From CBDCFV01 sp963664625 (GTDB lineage Bacteria; Chloroflexota; Dehalococcoidia; Lucifugimonadales; UBA3495): DNA of 64,000 nt. The notes below the pieces were generated by a model. That model had not been told where the DNA came from. It searched no databases and saw nothing but the letters and a program-made list of their open reading frames with translations. Numbering within the stretch: position 1 is the stretch's first letter; the number at the start of each line of letters is the position of its first letter. A program made the position numbers and the translations under genes. The DNA lies in the NCBI GenBank assembly GCA_963664625.1, contig OY761541.1:2480001-2544000 (forward strand). Direction: 5' to 3'. Shown piece after piece: positions 25,997 to 34,203 of this stretch.

Positions 25997-26644
25997 TCAG
26001 GGAACAATGGGGGGCTGAATTTCGACATAACCGACTCCCTCGGTGTCCGCCCGCGCCAAGTCACGAGGGTCGATGCTATATCCTGCAACAACCGGGAGCG
26101 TCTCGGTCTGGAAGACAATGGCGAGGATGTCTGCGGAAAGTCTGGCCCGCTGTATGTCGCTTTCGCCAACCCTGTTGGACGCTTCGACGGCAATCCAGAT
26201 ATCAGTCTGGTCCCTTATGCGTTGTGCGCGAATGATAAAGTCGGTTTCCTCTATGCGCCCGTCTTGCTCTTCGCTGATTCTGCCGTCCTCCAGCGCATCG
26301 TCCATCCGGTCAATAAACTCGGTTAGTGGTTCCAGCAAAGGGCTTTGCATAATCCGTGGCCGCTTGAGACCAAAAGGCCGTGCGACCCGCGCCCTGATTC
26401 TCCTGTGCAGGCGGTTCTCAAGGTCGCTGCCCTTCAGATACGCTACATCAGTCTTGAGTTGAGAAACGTCAGTCTCGAGTTCCGTGATGCCCTTCTCTAT
26501 CGCGTCCAAGCGGGATGGCATTTCCAGAAACTCGTCCGTGAGAAGTGCGCGCAACAACAATCGCCGGGCTTCGGGATTGCCCTCAAGCTCGGCGATTATC
26601 CGGGCGACCAAAGATTCCGCGTCAAGCTGCGGTTCCGTGACCAT
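25997..26644 (-). CDS. Coiled-coil protein with PD-(D/E)XK nuclease-like domain, tandem copy 2
   Basis: 215 aa. The N-terminus is identical to that of copy 1 over 38 residues, and the DNA of the first 115 bases, including the bases before the ATG, differs at only three or four positions. The coiled coil is longer than in copy 1 (GITELETDVSQLKTDVAYLKG, two extra heptads). The core reads DFIIRAQRIRDQTDIWIAVEASNRVGESDI. Both genes are preceded by the same GTATTCTACCAT stretch, so promoter and coding start were duplicated together. The distant paralog is at 10272-11030. Confidence 0.76.
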   Translation of the reverse strand: MVTEPQLDAESLVARIIAELEGNPEARRLLLRALLTDEFLEMPSRLDAIEKGITELETDVSQLKTDVAYLKGSDLENRLHRRIRARVARPFGLKRPRIMQSPLLEPLTEFIDRMDDALEDGRISEEQDGRIEETDFIIRAQRIRDQTDIWIAVEASNRVGESDIQRARLSADILAIVFQTETLPVVAGYSIDPRDLARADTEGVGYVEIQPPIVP

Positions 26645-26694
26645 GTTCGTATTCTACCATGCAAGAGACTCGAGGCCTCTCAAAAGCGCGGAGG

Positions 26695-27645
26695 TCAGTC
26701 CTCAAAAAACCGACGCGGGTTGTCCACCATGATGGCGTCAATATCGGCTTGGGTGGCGCCCAGTTCTAGGAGGCGGGGCAGCACGTTGCGGGTGATGAAA
26801 AGGTAGCCGTCGGGGTTGAACTGCTCACGCTCCCGGCGCAATTCCTCCGAAGGCTGCACTACAGGGGTGGAGTGGTCGTGGGAGAGCATGAGGCGGTGGG
26901 TCCAGCCGGCGTCAATCAGTTGCTTGACCACCGCGGTCCGTACATTCCACTTGGGGGTTTCCGGCGTGCGTCCGCCGGGGTAGCGGTCCAATCCGAGCCA
27001 GACCCCTTCCTCTAGCAGGCCGGTAAGATAGCCCACATCGGTGTCATCGTTGCTGTGGCCGATGTAGACGCGGTTGAGGTCGACTCCCTCCTCTCTGAGG
27101 ATGCGCACCTGTTCCTCGCCGACCCTATCCGGTGACCAGGTATGGGTGCTGATGCGGACGCCGGTGGCGTTGCAGGCGCGGGCGGCGGCGCGTAGCACGA
27201 TTTCCTCGTTGTCGGTAATGCCGCCCCGGTCGCTGGCCACCTTGATAATGCCGGCCTTGACCCCGGTATCCTCGATGCCCTGCTCAATCTCCTTGATGAA
27301 CAATGCGGCGACCCGGTCCACCGGAGCGCCCCAGAAGATGCGCGGCACGGCCAAGTGATTGCCGGTGCAGGGGATGACGTGAACGCCGGAACGTTGGCTC
27401 ACTTCCACCATCATCGAAACGTCTCGTCCGAGGTCGAAAGTGGTGACGTCTATGATTGTCCGCACACCGCCCTCGTAAGCCTCGGAAAGGGCTGCCGACG
27501 CGGCGTCGGAGATGGCCTGCCGGTCTTGGAAACCCGGGTAGGTGGCCGCGGCCCCGGCGGCTCCCAGGGTGACATGCTCGTGGCTTAGGGTGAAGCCAAG
27601 GTCGGCGGAATCAACGGGGCCGAGAACTGTATTCACCTGTGACAT
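26695..27645 (-). CDS. Phosphotriesterase-family metal hydrolase
   Basis: 316 aa TIM-barrel amidohydrolase. All binuclear metal ligands are visible: TLSHEHV (HxH), the bridging Lys in AGIIKVASDRGG, His in ISTHTWSPDR, His in VYIGHSNDDTD and Asp in LMLSHDHST. The final helix LRRLLELGATxxxIDAIMVDNPRRFF is typical of the Php/PLL group. Natural members are mostly lactonases or carboxylesterases rather than true phosphotriesterases; the substrate is not predictable. It precedes the TrpF-like gene on the same strand. Confidence 0.92.
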   Translation of the reverse strand: MSQVNTVLGPVDSADLGFTLSHEHVTLGAAGAAATYPGFQDRQAISDAASAALSEAYEGGVRTIIDVTTFDLGRDVSMMVEVSQRSGVHVIPCTGNHLAVPRIFWGAPVDRVAALFIKEIEQGIEDTGVKAGIIKVASDRGGITDNEEIVLRAAARACNATGVRISTHTWSPDRVGEEQVRILREEGVDLNRVYIGHSNDDTDVGYLTGLLEEGVWLGLDRYPGGRTPETPKWNVRTAVVKQLIDAGWTHRLMLSHDHSTPVVQPSEELRREREQFNPDGYLFITRNVLPRLLELGATQADIDAIMVDNPRRFFED

Positions 27646-27692
27646 TTCGGCGTCTCCTGTTCAGTTGCGAGTACAAACGGCAGACCTCACCA

Positions 27693-28460
27693 TCAGTAAG
27701 CCGGGTCCAGCAGGTTCAAAGCCGTTGTAAGGTAGGCGCTGGCTGCCGCCACGTCCAGCCTGTCGTCACTGTCGCGCAGGCGGCCTTCCGCGTCAATGCT
27801 TACTCCGGCCCATTCGGACAACAGCGAGGACAACAGGGCATCCAAGTTGTCGGCGCAGAGGCCGCCGGCGACCACCAGGTCCATGCTTGGCGCTGCCTCG
27901 GCAATGGCGGCCAAGTGCCGGATGGTCCGCTGGGCGTCCAAGGGTACACCCATCCCCTCCGAGGCGTCGACGAGCACGTCGGTAACGATGCCTTCGTACA
28001 GGGCGCAGCGACAGGCTATTTCATTCGGGCGGCTTTCGGCGGCTTTCATGGCTTCTCCGCCGACTTGCAGCACAATACGCCTTGGATGGCAACGGTCGCG
28101 GAACTGTTGGAGAGCTATAGGGTCGGGCCAGGGCGCTCCTCTGGTGGCGTTTATCTGCACGCCGTGGCAGTTGACGCCGCCGACGGCCACTGCGCGGGCC
28201 AGCACGTTTGCAAGGTCGGCTTCGGCCCTGGGCCGGTAATGCACCAAGTTGAGGCAGCGAGGGTCGCTAGAGAAGATGCCAGCAATTGAGACGGGTAATG
28301 GACAGCGACCGGGAGCATCACTTATCCCGCCGTTCAGAAGCGCGTTGCTGAGGAGCACGCCGCACATCAGAAGACGCTCCGGCGAGGAGGGCAGGCTTTG
28401 GATGACGGCGGCCACTTCCTCCGGCGTCGTGAAGCCTGTGATCCCGATGTATGGCGTCAT
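27693..28460 (-). CDS. TrpF-like TIM-barrel protein (phosphoribosylanthranilate isomerase-related)
   Basis: 255 aa. The N-terminal YIGITGFTTPEEVAAVI resembles the KICGITxPEDA start of TrpF, and the C-terminal DLVVAGGLCADNLDALL and VSIDAEGRLRDSDDRLDV resemble its phosphate-binding GGLxPDNV and DVSSGVE region. The catalytic Cys of TrpF (in KxCG) is absent here, since the text is YIGITG, so isomerase activity is doubtful. No other trp genes are in the window. Probably a divergent barrel enzyme of unknown substrate. Confidence 0.6.
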   Translation of the reverse strand: MTPYIGITGFTTPEEVAAVIQSLPSSPERLLMCGVLLSNALLNGGISDAPGRCPLPVSIAGIFSSDPRCLNLVHYRPRAEADLANVLARAVAVGGVNCHGVQINATRGAPWPDPIALQQFRDRCHPRRIVLQVGGEAMKAAESRPNEIACRCALYEGIVTDVLVDASEGMGVPLDAQRTIRHLAAIAEAAPSMDLVVAGGLCADNLDALLSSLLSEWAGVSIDAEGRLRDSDDRLDVAAASAYLTTALNLLDPAY

Positions 28461-28469
28461 GGACTACCG

Positions 28470-29759
28470 CTAGACGATAACCGGCTCGACTTGAATCGTC
28501 TCTCCCCGGCTGGGGCCGGTCGATATGATCTGGACCCGGCAGCCAACCAGTTCTTCGATGCGCTTGACGTAGGCCACCGCGTTGGGCGGCAACTGGGACA
28601 TGCTCGTGGCGCTGGCGGTAGGTTCGTCCCAACCGGGCAGCTCTTCGAACACCGGCTGGCATTGGGCCAGCAGCCCGGTATTTGAAGGGAACCTGGCCTG
28701 CTCATGCCCGTTGACCCGGTAGCCGACACACACCTTCACGGAGGAAAACCCGTCCAGAATATCCAAGCGGGTCAGCACAAGCCCGGTGAACCCGTTGACT
28801 TCGCGGCTGTACCGGCCCGCTACTGCGTCGAACCATCCCACACGCCTGGCACGGCCGGTGGTGGTGCCGTATTCCTGGGCTTTTTCCCGCAGTTCCTCAC
28901 CCATTTGTCCGGGCATCTCCGACGGCATTGGTCCCTCGCCCACCCTGGTCGAGTAGGCTTTGAACACTCCCAGCACCCCGGCGATGGAGTGCGGGCTAAT
29001 GCCCAAGCCGGTGCATGCCCCGCCAATGCTTGGAGAGGACGAAGTCACGTAAGGGTACGATCCGTGGTCAATGTCCAGAAGAACGCCCTGGGCGCCTTCG
29101 ATCAGGATGTTCTTGCCTTGGTCCAGCATGTCCTGGAGGATCTGCTCGGTCGGTCGGACGTAGGGGCGCAGGCGTTCCGCCCAATCCCCGCATTGGTCGA
29201 GGACTGACTGTAGCTCCAACGGCTCTTCGCCGTATATCTTGGTGATGACCTGGTTCTTAAAGCTAAGGGCCTGCTCCAAGCGGGACGCCAGTACCTCCTC
29301 CAGTTCGAGCAGGTCTCCCACCCGGATACCTACCCTGCTGACCTTGTCGGTGTAGGCCGGGCCTACGCCCCTGCCGGTGGTGCCGATGGCGGCGGAGCCT
29401 TTTGCTTGCTCCTCCAAGCGGTCCAGGAGGATGTGATAAGGCATAATTAGGTGGGCGCGCTCGCTGACGTAGAACCGGCTGATGTCGATCCCGCGTGAAT
29501 CCAGCTCCTCCAACTCGCCCAGCAACACGTCCGCGTCTATGACCACCCCGTTGCCGATAATGGCGCAGGCGCCGGGCCAGCAGAGCCCCGAAGGCACCAG
29601 GTGGAGCTGGAACGTGCCGCTTTCGTTGACGACGGTATGACCGGCATTGGGCCCGCCGGCGAAACGCACCACGGCGTCGGTCTTGCCGGCAAGGTAGTCA
29701 ACCACTTTCCCCTTGCCCTCGTCTCCCCATTGGCCGCCGATTACCGCGTAGGCCGGCAT
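28470..29759 (-). CDS. purA: Adenylosuccinate synthetase
   Basis: 429 aa from the ATG at 29759, with GGGAGG 5 bases upstream. GGQWGDEGKGKVVDYLA is the N-terminal GTP/IMP loop with catalytic Asp, followed by FAGGPNAGHTVV, GTTGRGVGPAYTDKVSR, VLLDIDHGSYPYVTSSSPS and GRARRVGWFDAV. It makes adenylosuccinate from IMP and Asp in AMP synthesis. It is transcribed alone or ahead of the TrpF-like gene, 9 bases apart. Confidence 0.97.
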   Translation of the reverse strand: MPAYAVIGGQWGDEGKGKVVDYLAGKTDAVVRFAGGPNAGHTVVNESGTFQLHLVPSGLCWPGACAIIGNGVVIDADVLLGELEELDSRGIDISRFYVSERAHLIMPYHILLDRLEEQAKGSAAIGTTGRGVGPAYTDKVSRVGIRVGDLLELEEVLASRLEQALSFKNQVITKIYGEEPLELQSVLDQCGDWAERLRPYVRPTEQILQDMLDQGKNILIEGAQGVLLDIDHGSYPYVTSSSPSIGGACTGLGISPHSIAGVLGVFKAYSTRVGEGPMPSEMPGQMGEELREKAQEYGTTTGRARRVGWFDAVAGRYSREVNGFTGLVLTRLDILDGFSSVKVCVGYRVNGHEQARFPSNTGLLAQCQPVFEELPGWDEPTASATSMSQLPPNAVAYVKRIEELVGCRVQIISTGPSRGETIQVEPVIV

Positions 29760-29901
29760 GTGTCCTCCCTGAAAACGCAATCAGCCCGCCCGCGCTTGGG
29801 CCGGGCAAAAACCACGGGCAGTATAGCAAAAACCCCCTTGGTTTGGAAGTAAGCGATAACCCTTTGACGGTGTTCCGGTCAACGGACCGCAGTACGGTGG
29901 A

Positions 29902-29919
29902 TTCCCGCCTGCGCGGGAA
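29902..29919. repeat. Dispersed palindrome TTCCCGC-CTGC-GCGGGAA
   Basis: A perfect 7-bp stem in the flanking context GGAT..CGACG, the same element as at 6903, 31728 and 57983. It is directly followed by a 22-bp tandem repeat. Confidence 0.75.
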
Positions 29920-30000
29920 CGACGAGAGAATAGAACGGGAACGACGGGAGAATGAAGAGGGAAAGACGGGAGAATAGAGCGGAAAGTAAGGAGAATGATG
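29915..30000. repeat. 22-bp imperfect tandem repeat, about four copies
   Basis: Units at 29915-29936, 29937-29958, 29959-29980 and a shorter 29981-30000 follow the pattern GGGAACGACGGGAGAATAGA with a few changes each. The first unit begins inside the right arm of the palindrome, so the repeat probably arose by slippage at the end of that element. The intergenic stretch 29760-30088 holds nothing else I can identify. Confidence 0.8.
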
Positions 30001-30088
30001 AGGCCGTGTTTGACACCCTGAAAGGCCTTGACTAAAATCCCCCCACCCTGAACATGCTCCTTGACCGGTCGCCCGGTCCAGTCAGTGA

Positions 30089-30460
30089 ATGTGCCCCATG
30101 GCCCAAGCGGTCAGGCCGGAAACCACCGTTGAAACATCCCGTTGCGCCAGATGCTCGCGCGGGCTTCGGGACGGCTGGAGCTTTGTGTTCGCCGTAAAAG
30201 CGGAAACTGGTGGTCCGGAAGCGAATGGGGCAGAAGCGGCCGCGCCCAAGTGTTTCCTCTGCTCGCTGCGGCACTGGCCGATGATCAAGAAGTCCCTGAT
30301 GGCGTCCGTCGTTGTCGGGACTCTGCTTACCCTGTTGAACCAGGGAGACTTTCTGGTCTCCGGAAACTGGGACCCCGCCCTGTACTGGAAGATTCCGTTG
30401 ACCTACTGCGTACCCTTCGTCGTAGCCACCTATGGCGCCTTGTCAAATGTACGCAAGTAG
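30089..30460 (+). CDS. NrtS-like small membrane protein (putative nitrate/nitrite transporter) with Cys-rich N-terminus
   Basis: 123 aa. The C-terminal half contains two membrane segments and the NrtS pattern SLMASVVVGTLLTLLNQGD followed by KIPLTYCVPFVVATYGAL. NrtS proteins were linked to nitrate/nitrite uptake in cyanobacteria; transport by this copy is inference. Before the first membrane segment lie two CxxC pairs (CARC and CFLC, about 33 residues apart), a possible zinc ribbon or heme/metal site not part of a minimal NrtS. No clear ribosome-binding site is seen; the ATG at 30098 is an alternative start. Confidence 0.75.
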   Translation: MCPMAQAVRPETTVETSRCARCSRGLRDGWSFVFAVKAETGGPEANGAEAAAPKCFLCSLRHWPMIKKSLMASVVVGTLLTLLNQGDFLVSGNWDPALYWKIPLTYCVPFVVATYGALSNVRK

Positions 30461-30526
30461 CGCCGTGCAACTCCCTCGAGCGTAGACATCCGGGGGACCC
30501 GGACGGCTGGACGCCTGCCGTCGGTC

Positions 30527-31180
30527 TCAGGAGAACTTGCGGATTACCGCCACCACCTTGCCGTGGACTTCCACGTTACCGACGTCGCAGTATATCGGTT
30601 CCATCTGGCTATTGGCGGGCTGAAGACGTACTTGGTCCCCCTCCAGGTAGAACTTCTTCAACGTGGCTTCCTCTTCGTTCTTCAGCCACGCAACCACCGT
30701 GTCTCCGTTGGAGGCCTGATTGGTGGGATTGACAATGACCACGTCGCCGTCGTCGATCAGCGCGTCTATCATCGACGACCCGGTCACGCTCAGCCCGAAC
30801 AACCGCCCATAACGACGCGGCAAATCGGGAGAGACCTCGATGGTGTCGAACTCCTGGCTGGAGGCGGCGTCCTCGGTAGAGAACACCGGGATGGGCAGGC
30901 CGGCGGCGATACCGCCGACTATGGCCACCCGGGGCACGTTGGAGGCCGGTTGGCCTCTTTCGTCCAATAATTCGATGCCTCTGGCTACGTCAGGCCGACG
31001 GTTCAAATATCCGTCCCGGTCCAGAATGCGCAGATTGTAGTCCACCACCGACGTAGAGCTGATGTTGCAGGCCTTTTGCACGTCCCGCACGGTAGGCGGG
31101 ATACCGTTTTCGACGATGAATTCCTGGATAAATTCCAATATCTGCTGCCGCCTGGGGGGCAATTTCTTTCTCGAGACCAT
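30527..31180 (-). CDS. lexA: LexA repressor (SOS regulator)
   Basis: 217 aa from the ATG at 31180 (GGAG 6 bases upstream). The N-terminal winged helix reads RRQQILEFIQEFIVENGIPPTVRDV. The autocleavage bond is Ala93-Gly94 in GGIAAGLPIPV, the catalytic Ser136 lies in TGSSMIDAL and Lys175 in EATLKKF. It represses the SOS regulon until RecA-stimulated self-cleavage. The recognition helix region (VQKACNISSTSVVDYNL) differs from that of E. coli, so the operator is not predictable from it. Confidence 0.95.
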   Translation of the reverse strand: MVSRKKLPPRRQQILEFIQEFIVENGIPPTVRDVQKACNISSTSVVDYNLRILDRDGYLNRRPDVARGIELLDERGQPASNVPRVAIVGGIAAGLPIPVFSTEDAASSQEFDTIEVSPDLPRRYGRLFGLSVTGSSMIDALIDDGDVVIVNPTNQASNGDTVVAWLKNEEEATLKKFYLEGDQVRLQPANSQMEPIYCDVGNVEVHGKVVAVIRKFS

Positions 31181-31418
31181 ATCCCACTCCGACGTACCCA
31201 TAGTGTGCTGCCAAGCTATCAAAGGGGCAAATTGCTGTCAACGGCGAAATGTCATACAAGGGGGACACGACGCGGACTGAGGAGCTTGCGCGGCCATGAA
31301 GATAAACCGCGACGGATTCAGCGAGAATGCAACGACGGTGAGGGGATAAGCAGGGAGAGTTGCCTCAAAAAGTCAGACGGCGCGGAAAACGCCCGCACCG
31401 TCTATTGAGTGATTCCCG

Positions 31419-31676
31419 TTATGAGGCTATCAGCTTGTTGAGCCGCGCAGTGAGGCGCGCCTTGCTCCGTGACGCGGTGTTCTTGGGGAGTACGCCCTTG
31501 CGAACGGCCCGGTCCAGCAGGCTGACCGCCTGCGGCACGGCCATCTCGGCAGCATCGAGGTCTCCGGCTCCCATGGCCCGGACGGCCTTGGCGACTCCGG
31601 TACGGGTGGCCGTCCTCACACCTCTATTTCGCTGGGCGCGTTTTACTTGTTGTCGAGCTACCTTTCTCGCGGGCAA
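31419..31676 (-). CDS. rpsT: 30S ribosomal protein S20
   Basis: 85 aa, basic and helical: ARKVARQQVKRAQRNRGVR, then KAVRAMGAGDLDAAEMAVPQAVSLLDRAVRKGVLPKN, ending SRSKARLTARLNKLIAS. It starts with TTG at 31676; AGGAGG lies 6 bases before it and no better start exists. A weak start codon on rpsT is also known in other bacteria, where it limits expression. Confidence 0.93.
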   Translation of the reverse strand: MPARKVARQQVKRAQRNRGVRTATRTGVAKAVRAMGAGDLDAAEMAVPQAVSLLDRAVRKGVLPKNTASRSKARLTARLNKLIAS

Positions 31677-31727
31677 TTAGGTCCTCCTGTTCCTTTGACA
31701 ACCCCTCGTCACTGACCGATGCAGTGG

Positions 31728-31747
31728 ATTCCCGCATTCGCGGGAAT
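31728..31747. repeat. Dispersed palindrome ATTCCCGC-ATTC-GCGGGAAT
   Basis: A perfect 8-bp stem with a 4-base loop in the context GG..GACG, between rpsT and gyrB. Same element as at 6903, 29902 and 57983. Confidence 0.8.
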
Positions 31748-31874
31748 GACGCATGGTCCTGTGAGGGCCACGTATGGGGATGAAAATGGTGTATCAACGA
31801 CGCAGGCAATTATAAACCACCGGGGGTTGTTTTCCAACGAAGCGAACCCGGCGAAGCGAACCCGGCCGCCCCGG

Positions 31875-33809
31875 CTAAACGTCCAGGTTCTGAACGCTCC
31901 GAGCGTGGGCGGCGATGAAGTTCTTGCGCGGGGCCACAACCTCACCCATGAGGGTGGAGAACACGTCGTGCACCTCGTTCGCATCTTCGATGTCCACTTG
32001 TAGCATCTGCCGAGTCTCCGGGTTCATGGTGGTCTCCCAAAGTTGGTCCGGGTTCATCTCACCAAGGCCCTTGTAGCGTTGCAAGTGGGTATTCCTGGCC
32101 CCGTTCAACTGCTCGAGCATCACGTCTTTTTCGGCGTCGCTGTAGGCGTACTGGACTCTTCTGCCGTTCTGGATGCGGTACAAGGGCGGCTGGGCTATAT
32201 AGAGGCAGCCGCTCTCTATGAGGGGGAACATCCGCCGGAAGAAGAAAGTGAGGATTAACGTCCGGATATGGGAACCATCAACGTCCGCGTCGGTCATGAT
32301 GATGACCTTCCGGTAGCGGATTTTGTCTATGTCGAACTCGTCCCCTTCCCCGGCGCCTACCGCCGCCACCAAGGCCCGGATCTCCTCGTGGCTAAGGATA
32401 CGGTCCGGCTGTTGCAGGACCCGCTCCACGTTGAGAATCTTTCCCTTCAAAGGCAGGATGGCTTGGAAGCGTCGGTCCCGGCCCATCTTGGCCGACCCGC
32501 CGGCAGACTCACCCTCGACGATGTAAATCTCCGACTTTTCCGGGTCTTTCTCAGCACAGTCGGCCAACTTTCCTGGCAGGGAGGAACCGTCCAACGCGTT
32601 CTTGCGTATTACCAACTCGCGGGCCCGCTTGGCTGCTTCCCGCGCCTTTTGCGACGTGAGGCATTTCTCGACGATGCGCTTGCCTTCCGGCAGATGCTCT
32701 TCCAAGTACCTGGCCAAGCCTTCGCTGACCACCGAGTCCACAATGCCCCGGACCTCGGCGTTGCCCAGCTTGGTCTTGGTCTGGCCCTCGAACTGCGGTT
32801 CCGTCAACTTGACGCTGACGACCGCCGAGAGACCTTCCCTGACGTCTTCGCCGGTCAGGTTGGACTGGTCGTCCTTGATGAAAGACTGCCGCCTGGCATA
32901 GTCGTTGATGACACGGGTCAGGGCCGACCGGAACCCGGTCAAGTGAGTGCCGCCCTCCTGGGTGTTGATGCAATTGGCGAACGAAAGCACCGACTCGGAG
33001 AAGCTGTCATTGTACTGTATGGCGACTTCCACCAGCGTGTCGTCCTGCGTCTTCTCATAGTAGAAGGGCAGTTGCTGCATAACGCGGCGGTTGCGGTTCA
33101 CGTTGCGGACCAGGTTGGCGATGCCGCCGTCGAAATAATAAGTGCGCTCCACGTCCCCGTGCCGCTGCTGGTCGTGCCAATCGCTGACGAACTGGATTTC
33201 AAGCCCCTTGTTGAGAAAGGCTATCTCCTTGAAGTGACCGGTAAGAATCTCGAAATCGTATTCGATGTTTGGGAAAATCTCTTGGTCGGGGCGGAAATAT
33301 ATGACCGTACCGTGGAGGTCGGTCCTCTCCTTCCTGGTCATCCTGCCCAAGGGCTTGCCCCGGGAGTATTCCTGAACGTACAACCAGCCGTCGCGGTGGA
33401 CCTCGGCCCTGAGATAGTCCGAAAGCGCGTTGACCACCGACCCACCGACGCCGTGCAGTCCGCCGGTCACCTTGTAAGCGCCGCCGCCGAACTTGCCCCC
33501 CGCGTGTAGGGTGGTCATTACCGTCTCCAGCGCGGTCAGCCCGGTCGTGGGGTGTATGTCTACGGGGATGCCCCGGCCATTGTCGGCCACCGAGACCAAT
33601 CCGTCCGAGTCCAGCGTTATCTTCACTTGGTCGCAGAACCCGGCCATCGATTCATCGACGGCGTTGTCCAGCACCTCGTAAATCAGGTGGTGCAGACCCC
33701 GCTGGTCGGTGCTGCCGATGTACATGCCGGGACGGACCCGCACGGCTTCCAGCCCCTCCAGGACCTGGATGTCTTTAGCCGTGTATTCGGTATTGGACTG
33801 CTGTTGCAT
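31875..33809 (-). CDS. gyrB: DNA gyrase subunit B
   Basis: 644 aa. GHKL ATPase segments are YEVLDNAVDESMAG, VSVADNGRGIPVDIHPTTG, HAGGKFGGGAYKVTGGLHGVG; the transducer has QEGGTHLTGFRSALTR; the Toprim domain has IVEGESAGGSAKMGRDRRFQA and MTDADVDGSHIRTL; and the C-terminal QLWETTMNPETR. Length matches the short GyrB class. No gyrA is in the window. The protein starts MQQQSNTEYTAKDIQVLEGLEAVRVRPGMYIG. Confidence 0.97.
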   Translation of the reverse strand: MQQQSNTEYTAKDIQVLEGLEAVRVRPGMYIGSTDQRGLHHLIYEVLDNAVDESMAGFCDQVKITLDSDGLVSVADNGRGIPVDIHPTTGLTALETVMTTLHAGGKFGGGAYKVTGGLHGVGGSVVNALSDYLRAEVHRDGWLYVQEYSRGKPLGRMTRKERTDLHGTVIYFRPDQEIFPNIEYDFEILTGHFKEIAFLNKGLEIQFVSDWHDQQRHGDVERTYYFDGGIANLVRNVNRNRRVMQQLPFYYEKTQDDTLVEVAIQYNDSFSESVLSFANCINTQEGGTHLTGFRSALTRVINDYARRQSFIKDDQSNLTGEDVREGLSAVVSVKLTEPQFEGQTKTKLGNAEVRGIVDSVVSEGLARYLEEHLPEGKRIVEKCLTSQKAREAAKRARELVIRKNALDGSSLPGKLADCAEKDPEKSEIYIVEGESAGGSAKMGRDRRFQAILPLKGKILNVERVLQQPDRILSHEEIRALVAAVGAGEGDEFDIDKIRYRKVIIMTDADVDGSHIRTLILTFFFRRMFPLIESGCLYIAQPPLYRIQNGRRVQYAYSDAEKDVMLEQLNGARNTHLQRYKGLGEMNPDQLWETTMNPETRQMLQVDIEDANEVHDVFSTLMGEVVAPRKNFIAAHARSVQNLDV

Positions 33810-34203
33810 AACTTATTATCCCGGGCCGTTGGCCCTGTTCGCGGTTCAATTATGAAAGGGTGCGGAAACCCTTGATGATCCACCCCGCATCGTCCACCCT
33901 GCGGTTTGTTCCGGCTCTCAAGGAAGACGCGACTGCGCCTCCTCCTCGGACACTAAAGATTTCCACCCTGATTTAATTGACCGGATGAAGCAGCCTTATA
34001 GAGGCAAACCGGGGCATTGTGGATGGGGGTTGACCATTGTTGCTAAAGCGGGGGAAGACTCTTCCCGGATACGAGATGGTCTTCCGTCTCAAGCTGCAAT
34101 ATATAGTATAAATTGCACTTCTATTATAGCAGAATTACATAAGAGTTGCCGTGATTTTGGCGCCGCGGACCGCCGTTTCTGTGTAGCCGCGGGGAGTCAT
34201 TTA
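33810..34203 (-). promoter_or_regulatory. Upstream region of gyrB with an AT-rich block
   Basis: This 394-base stretch holds no convincing gene. Most of it has ordinary base composition, but 34090-34141 is strongly AT-rich and contains TATAAT on the minus strand (34128-34123), a candidate -10 element pointing toward gyrB. No good -35 is seen. The leader of almost 300 bases is long, and a regulatory role is only a guess. Confidence 0.35.

Noticed and set aside
32268..33509. 413-codon plus-strand open frame opposite gyrB
   Set aside because: gyrB on the minus strand has every expected motif, so this is an antisense shadow.
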